This document shows, piece after piece, positions 60,045-64,000 of a DNA stretch of 64,000 nt (positions within the stretch are counted from its first letter, which is position 1; each line of letters starts with the position of its first letter). The stretch lies in contig DAOUET010000057.1 of the NCBI GenBank assembly GCA_034430155.1, positions 62,001 through 126,000 of the forward strand, given 5' to 3'. The translations under genes were made by a program, and so were the position numbers. This DNA is from DAOUET01 sp034430155. GTDB taxonomy: Bacteria; Chloroflexota; Anaerolineae; Anaerolineales; UBA4823. The notes below the pieces were generated by a model that was given only the letters and a program-made list of their open reading frames with translations, was not told where the DNA came from and did not search any database.

Positions 60045-62531
60045 ATGGATCGCTTCTTATTTTGGCTTGGATTACTCTCCGGAATTCTTCTTTCTTGGTT
60101 ATTTGGAAAGTTGCGTCCCTTTCTTTCAGACTTTCTGAATAGCGCAAAAAGCAGCATCCAACAAGCTCGGGATAGTTTACAAACCGGTATAGAAGCGCAC
60201 TATCTTTTAGACCTTCAAAATTATGCCCAGCGGCTTCACCTGGCTGCCTCGCTTTTTCCCTTGGATAAAGTCTTAATTGAACCTTTACTCTTGGCGCCTC
60301 CACCACCCTTCGAGCCAAGCGGTGAAGCTCCCCCATCAGAGATTACCAGTAAAACCCTGCCGTATTTACCCGATTGGCCCGAATTGGTCAGAAATTATGG
60401 CGCTGATACACTTACCTTAGAAGAGGCCTTAGGAGCAGGCGCCAACCTACTGCTCATCGGCAGACCGGGTTCCGGTAAAACAGTTGCGCTCGCTCACATG
60501 GCTACCCAGCTAGCTCGGCGGAAAGCCTCCGAAAATAACCCGGCGGAACGCTTGCCTATTTTAGTGCATGCCTGTGACCTTCAAATCGCCAACCCTATCC
60601 AGGACGATCCGATCGTTGTAATTGGCAGAGCAGTCTCACTGTGGGTCTCCAGATTCACACTTGGTCGTGTTCCTGATTTATTTCACCAAGCGTTCCAAGA
60701 TGGGCGTGTTTTACTATTGCTCGACGGAATGGATGACCTCTCAGTACCAGAGCAGCAGAAATTCGAAGAATTTCTAGGTCGCTTGTTAAGAGAGTATCCT
60801 TCCATAAGCATGGTAACATCCACAATCCCAGAATTTATCGGGGGGCTGATGAATCTCGGTTTTGTCCCTGTACCTATGGCTACCTGGAACGAATACCAGC
60901 GCTTAGAATTTCTAAGTAAATGGGATAAATTATGGCAGGAGCTCGTTTCCTCCCAAGAGCAGACTTCCAAGCAGGCAGTGGATCCTCTAATCATAAAAAG
61001 TTGGCTGGTTGAGGAAAGGTTGGCGCTTTCCCCTCTTGAATTCACATTAAAATATTGGGCAGCTTTTGCCGGGGATTCTCTAGGTTCAAGTTTATTTGAT
61101 TCTTTACAGGCTCATCTACGTCGAATGGCTGCGGGGATACCCGGAGCTCTCAAGGTCTTAGAAATTCTAGCAGTAAAAACTCTAACAACCCAAACTAGTT
61201 CATTTACTACCACAGAAGCGCACACCTGGATAACTACAGGGGATCAACCAAATCGCTTTTTTCCCCCGGATGGTGCCACCAACGAGTCAGGAGCGCCGTC
61301 CGAAGAATCGTTGAACATCAAGGGGATCAATGTCTCCCGGGTACTATCAGACCTGGTCGGTAGAGGATTGTTGGTGGAGCGGCTCGATTCTCGATTCAGC
61401 TTTGGCCACCCACTGATTGCTGCTTACCTAACCGCATCTAAATTCGAACATGCTCGAGATCTATCAACAATCACTGACCAGCCCGAATGGGCTGGCAGGA
61501 ATCTGACCCTTGAACTACTTTCAGCATTTGGCGGACTTTCAACGCTTTCGTCTCAATACTTGCAACAAACCGATGATCCTTTACTTCGCGGTCCTCTTCA
61601 TTTGGCCCGTTGGATACGACATGCACCCAGCAAAGACCCTACAAAAACCCAAGTTCTTCGCTTCCTGGCAGATTTAATAACGAGTGAGGGACTTCCCCTG
61701 AATCTGCGCGCCCGCCTTATAACTTATTTTGTTATCTCAGAAGAGCCAGGTTCGGGTGCTTTTCTACGCCAACTACTATCAGCCAATAACCCCGAAGTGC
61801 GCTACCTGGCGGCCTTGGGTTGTGGGTCTCTTTGCGATTTACTATCTATTGATCAATTATCCCTATTGCTCAAAGACCAATCCCCTCTAGTGAGCCACGC
61901 GGCCTGTTTAGCTCTGGTAGCTATCGGCGATACACCTGCTTTAGAAGCTGTTGCTGGTGAGCTACTCCACGGAAACGACGACATGCGCCGCATTGCGGCT
62001 GAAGCCCTGGCTAATCACCCGCAAGAAGGTCACCCTGTCCTACAAGAAGGCAGTGTTGTTAAGGACTTCCTTGTCAGGCGTGCAGTAATATTCGGTTTAC
62101 AACGCGTAAAGGAACCATGGGCTCAAGAGATTTTAAGGAAAATGCAAGATCAGGATGGCCAATGGGTGGTCCGTACTGCTGCTACCCAAGCGCTTGCAGA
62201 AGCGACACGTCCTGATCCCCGTATTCCAAAACCTCCTCAACCCCTGAGCGAGGTACCCTGGTTAATTTCATTTGCAGCGGAGCATGGTATCGGTATTTCT
62301 CCCCACCAACAATCCATGGAATTATTGCTTCGGGTCTTTGAAGAAGGCTCTCGGGATCAGCAGTTAGCTGCTCTCGATATTTGTCGCTACCGCGGGAACG
62401 AAACTATCATCGCAAACATCTACCGGGTTTATCTCAAGAGCCATGGGGAGTTGCGTGAGACCGCTCTTGATACCCTCTGGTACCTATGCGCCACAGGTCT
62501 TCACCTGCCTCTCAGAAATCAATACAACTAG
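60045..62531 (+). CDS. NACHT-type NTPase with HEAT-like repeats and N-terminal membrane anchor
   Basis: The 828-residue protein has an N-terminal membrane helix (FLFWLGLLSGILLSWLF), a linker, and a STAND/NACHT NTPase domain. Walker A is IGRPGSGKTVALAHM at about 138-152 and Walker B is RVLLLLDGMDDLSVPEQQ near 226-243; TSTIPEFIGGL is the sensor-1-like segment. A helical module follows. From about residue 555 alpha-helical HEAT-like repeats appear, such as LLSANNPEVRYLAALGCGSLCDL, LLKDQSPLVSHAACLALVAIGD and LLHGNDDMRRIAAEALANHPQ. STAND proteins commonly work as signal-triggered switches, some in antiviral defence; here no effector domain or neighbouring defence gene is visible. No ribosome binding site is apparent. 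Confidence 0.8.
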   Translation: MDRFLFWLGLLSGILLSWLFGKLRPFLSDFLNSAKSSIQQARDSLQTGIEAHYLLDLQNYAQRLHLAASLFPLDKVLIEPLLLAPPPPFEPSGEAPPSEITSKTLPYLPDWPELVRNYGADTLTLEEALGAGANLLLIGRPGSGKTVALAHMATQLARRKASENNPAERLPILVHACDLQIANPIQDDPIVVIGRAVSLWVSRFTLGRVPDLFHQAFQDGRVLLLLDGMDDLSVPEQQKFEEFLGRLLREYPSISMVTSTIPEFIGGLMNLGFVPVPMATWNEYQRLEFLSKWDKLWQELVSSQEQTSKQAVDPLIIKSWLVEERLALSPLEFTLKYWAAFAGDSLGSSLFDSLQAHLRRMAAGIPGALKVLEILAVKTLTTQTSSFTTTEAHTWITTGDQPNRFFPPDGATNESGAPSEESLNIKGINVSRVLSDLVGRGLLVERLDSRFSFGHPLIAAYLTASKFEHARDLSTITDQPEWAGRNLTLELLSAFGGLSTLSSQYLQQTDDPLLRGPLHLARWIRHAPSKDPTKTQVLRFLADLITSEGLPLNLRARLITYFVISEEPGSGAFLRQLLSANNPEVRYLAALGCGSLCDLLSIDQLSLLLKDQSPLVSHAACLALVAIGDTPALEAVAGELLHGNDDMRRIAAEALANHPQEGHPVLQEGSVVKDFLVRRAVIFGLQRVKEPWAQEILRKMQDQDGQWVVRTAATQALAEATRPDPRIPKPPQPLSEVPWLISFAAEHGIGISPHQQSMELLLRVFEEGSRDQQLAALDICRYRGNETIIANIYRVYLKSHGELRETALDTLWYLCATGLHLPLRNQYN

Positions 62532-62538
62532 CTGCGGT

Positions 62539-62859
62539 TCACCCATCACCTTTCATATGATTGAGGATCCGCCGGTTTGCAGATTCTGCATCTAAATCCA
62601 GTATCGAGATCAATTTGTCCCGAGCTCTTTCCCCTGCAACGATCTCGATCTTAGATTTAGGGACTTCCAGAATTTCAGATAGGTATTCGATCAAGGCTTG
62701 ATTGGCTTTACCTTCTATAGGTGGTGAGGTTAGTCTGATTTTTATGGTGCCATCATCCATGACTCTGGTTACTTCGTTTTTCTTTGCCCTTGGAGTAACC
62801 CGGATAGCCAGTGCGATGCCCCTCTTGCCTCTATGCAATTTGAAATTTCTCTCAGGCAT
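62539..62859 (-). CDS. DUF167 (YggU) family protein
   Basis: The 106-residue protein matches the YggU/DUF167 fold: KRGIALAIRVTPRAKKNEVTRVMDDGTIKIRLTSPPIEGKANQALIEYLSEILEVPKSKIEIVAGERARDKLISIL, with the conserved PPxxGKAN motif. The function is unknown. It follows yggT in the yggS-yggT-DUF167 run that is common in Gram-positive and Chloroflexota genomes. No strong ribosome binding site is visible. Confidence 0.88.
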   Translation of the reverse strand: MPERNFKLHRGKRGIALAIRVTPRAKKNEVTRVMDDGTIKIRLTSPPIEGKANQALIEYLSEILEVPKSKIEIVAGERARDKLISILDLDAESANRRILNHMKGDG

Positions 62860-62873
62860 ATTGGATTTTGCTT

Positions 62874-63131
62874 CTATAGCGATAATATCAAACGGGTCAA
62901 TAAATACTCAACTAATTGTATTACAACGAGCAGGATTATAGGACTGAAATCGATCATGCCCGTGTTAGGCATCACCCGTCGAATCGGCATCAACAACGGT
63001 TCAACTAAGCGATCCAAGGTTTGCCTTATTGGATGGAAGGGGGACATGAAATATGTCAATACAACATCGATAATTACCACCCAAGTGAGCACTGTGGCAG
63101 TCAGTTGAATTATTTGAAGAAGTAAAATCAT
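62874..63131 (-). CDS. yggT: YggT-family membrane protein
   Basis: The 85-residue protein has two membrane helices (LLLQIIQLTATVLTWVVIIDVVLTYFM and FSPIILLVVIQLVEYLLTRLILSL) separated by the conserved HPIRQTLDRLVEPLLMPIRRVMPNTGMIDFSP. YggT proteins are linked to osmotic balance and to thylakoid organisation in plants (CCB3/YlmG family). It lies 23 bases after yggS. Confidence 0.9.
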   Translation of the reverse strand: MILLLQIIQLTATVLTWVVIIDVVLTYFMSPFHPIRQTLDRLVEPLLMPIRRVMPNTGMIDFSPIILLVVIQLVEYLLTRLILSL

Positions 63132-63154
63132 GATTTAATCTTTCTACCGCCTTT

Positions 63155-63883
63155 CTAATTGTCGCGTACGCCCATTATCGCTGTCCCGATGCGGACTATA
63201 GTAGCACCTTCTTGAATAGCCACCTCGAAATCCGCACTCATACCCATGGAAAGCTCAGTCCAATCCCCGTGGATAGAATTCTCTGTTAGATAATTTCTGA
63301 GGCGATTTAATCGTTTAAAATAGGGTCTAGCTTCCTCAGGGTCGTCAAGGAAAGGAGCCATCGTCATTAACCCACAAACATTTATATTTGGCAATCCCAA
63401 TAGTTGATCTAACTCGGCTAGAAGTTCGTACCAATGATCCTCTTGAGAGGCCTGCCAACCATATTTCGTTTCCTCCCCGCTGACATTGCATTCAAGCAAC
63501 ACAGGAATTTTCCGTCCAAGCTGTTCTGCGAAGTGATTTATGCGGCGAGCCAATTTCACACTATCCAAAGAGTGGAGATAGCTAAAATTTTCACATACGC
63601 TACGTGCTTTACGACTCTGCACGTGGCCGATCATATGCCATTCGACCTCCGATTCCCGGGATATGACCTCAATTTTTGGGAGCGCTTCTTCAACGTAGTT
63701 TTCACCTAAAATTCTTGCTCCAGCAGCAATAACAGCCTTTACTTTCTCGAGGGAGTGTCCTTTCGTAACCACCACCAGGCGGATATCGTTTGGATCACGG
63801 CTAACTGATTGAGCAGCGGTTTCAATTCGGTCCAGAACCCGCTGATAATTCTGCGCAATTTTCTGCTCTGAGGGGCTGTACAT
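63155..63883 (-). CDS. yggS: Pyridoxal phosphate homeostasis protein (YggS/PLPBP)
   Basis: This PLP-binding protein has no catalytic activity known and keeps free PLP balanced. It has the fold-type III signatures IRLVVVTKGHSLEKVKAVI (PLP lysine in VTKG), GENYVEEALPKIEVI, WHMIGHVQSRKARS, LLECNVSGEETKYGW, CGLMTMAPFLDDPEEAR, SMGMSADFEVAIQEGATIVRIGTAIMG. I use the ATG at 63883 with GAGG seven bases before it; the frame is open to 63904. A TATAAT box (63907-63912 region) lies upstream. It leads the yggS-yggT-DUF167 run. Confidence 0.93.
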   Translation of the reverse strand: MYSPSEQKIAQNYQRVLDRIETAAQSVSRDPNDIRLVVVTKGHSLEKVKAVIAAGARILGENYVEEALPKIEVISRESEVEWHMIGHVQSRKARSVCENFSYLHSLDSVKLARRINHFAEQLGRKIPVLLECNVSGEETKYGWQASQEDHWYELLAELDQLLGLPNINVCGLMTMAPFLDDPEEARPYFKRLNRLRNYLTENSIHGDWTELSMGMSADFEVAIQEGATIVRIGTAIMGVRDN

Positions 63884-64000
63884 GATCATCCTCAAGACCC
63901 CCAATATTATACAACCAGATCTTAATTACCCCTGCAAAAGAGAATATGAGGAAACCTTGAAATGACTCCTGAGAGCAATCGCTTCACAGAGTGACTAACA

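Noticed and set aside
1..64000. CRISPR arrays, rRNA and tRNA genes, prophage and complete insertion sequences
   Set aside because: I looked for regularly spaced repeats, conserved rRNA/tRNA segments, integrases and transposases and found none.

Overview
The window reads as a typical bacterial chromosome segment, most likely from an anaerobic or facultative member of the Chloroflexota (Anaerolineae-like). This placement is an inference from gene content and not from a marker-gene comparison. The supporting content is: two MoxR/DUF58 operons, YfhO-type giant membrane proteins, a tungsten-type aldehyde:ferredoxin oxidoreductase, Asp23-nusB-tatB-tatC linkage, lipoproteins with TlpA-free cell-surface modules, and a NACHT/HEAT protein. 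About 50 genes are packed tightly. I see no rRNA, tRNA, CRISPR array, phage or complete insertion sequence.

Layout. 1-5655 (minus strand) is one long run: moaC, a moaD-moaE fusion, a threonine-synthase-like gene, fabF, rnc and the 5' part of smc. 5808-12194 (plus strand) carries ftsY, prfB (with the classical +1 frameshift), rpmF, fabD, fabG, an Asp23-family gene, nusB, tatB and tatC. These two arms look like a rearranged form of the common rpmF-plsX-fabH-fabD-fabG-acpP-fabF-rnc-smc-ftsY cluster; plsX, fabH and acpP are not in the window. 12231-16637 is a CoA-metabolism module: a CitE-like lyase, two thiolase-fold proteins that lack the usual nucleophilic cysteine, and two DUF35 zinc-ribbon/OB partners. 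16827-21201 holds a DUF6585-like membrane protein, a large surface lipoprotein, a small membrane protein and a YtxH-like protein. 21251-31048 holds nnr, an aldehyde:ferredoxin oxidoreductase, a GNAT acetyltransferase, a P-loop protein, trpS, a DUF309 protein, an HD hydrolase, a metal-ligand-poor M24 protein and a sulfite-exporter-family gene interrupted by one in-frame TAG. 31261-41466 holds an HDAC-like deacetylase, a lipoprotein form of protein-isoaspartate methyltransferase, a membrane spermidine-synthase-like protein, a DUF4129/DUF58/MoxR operon and an unrecognised 492-residue protein. 41644-48288 is a plus-strand run of AlaX, GT2, ROK kinase, class V aminotransferase, FAD oxidoreductase and AidB-like acyl-CoA dehydrogenase. 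48307-59030 holds a lipoprotein, a second DUF58/MoxR pair, two YfhO-like proteins, a LysE-type exporter and a GT-C-like protein. 59322-63883 holds a coiled-coil zinc-ribbon protein, a NACHT/HEAT protein, and the DUF167-yggT-yggS run.

Most interesting points. (1) Two 90-bp copies of a palindromic element (16720-16809 and 54291-54380) are 85/91 identical over the aligned block. Each is flanked by its own 5-bp direct repeat (CCAGT and AAGTT), as expected for a non-autonomous transposable element (MITE). One stem base pair differs by a compensatory G-C to A-T change. (2) At least six genes have a TATAAT/TATACT box only 6-9 nt before the start codon and no Shine-Dalgarno sequence, which points to widespread leaderless transcription. 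One orphan promoter of this kind reads into an 18-codon ORF. (3) The two cysteine-less thiolases paired with two DUF35 proteins look like an aldolase/thiolase complex of unknown substrate.
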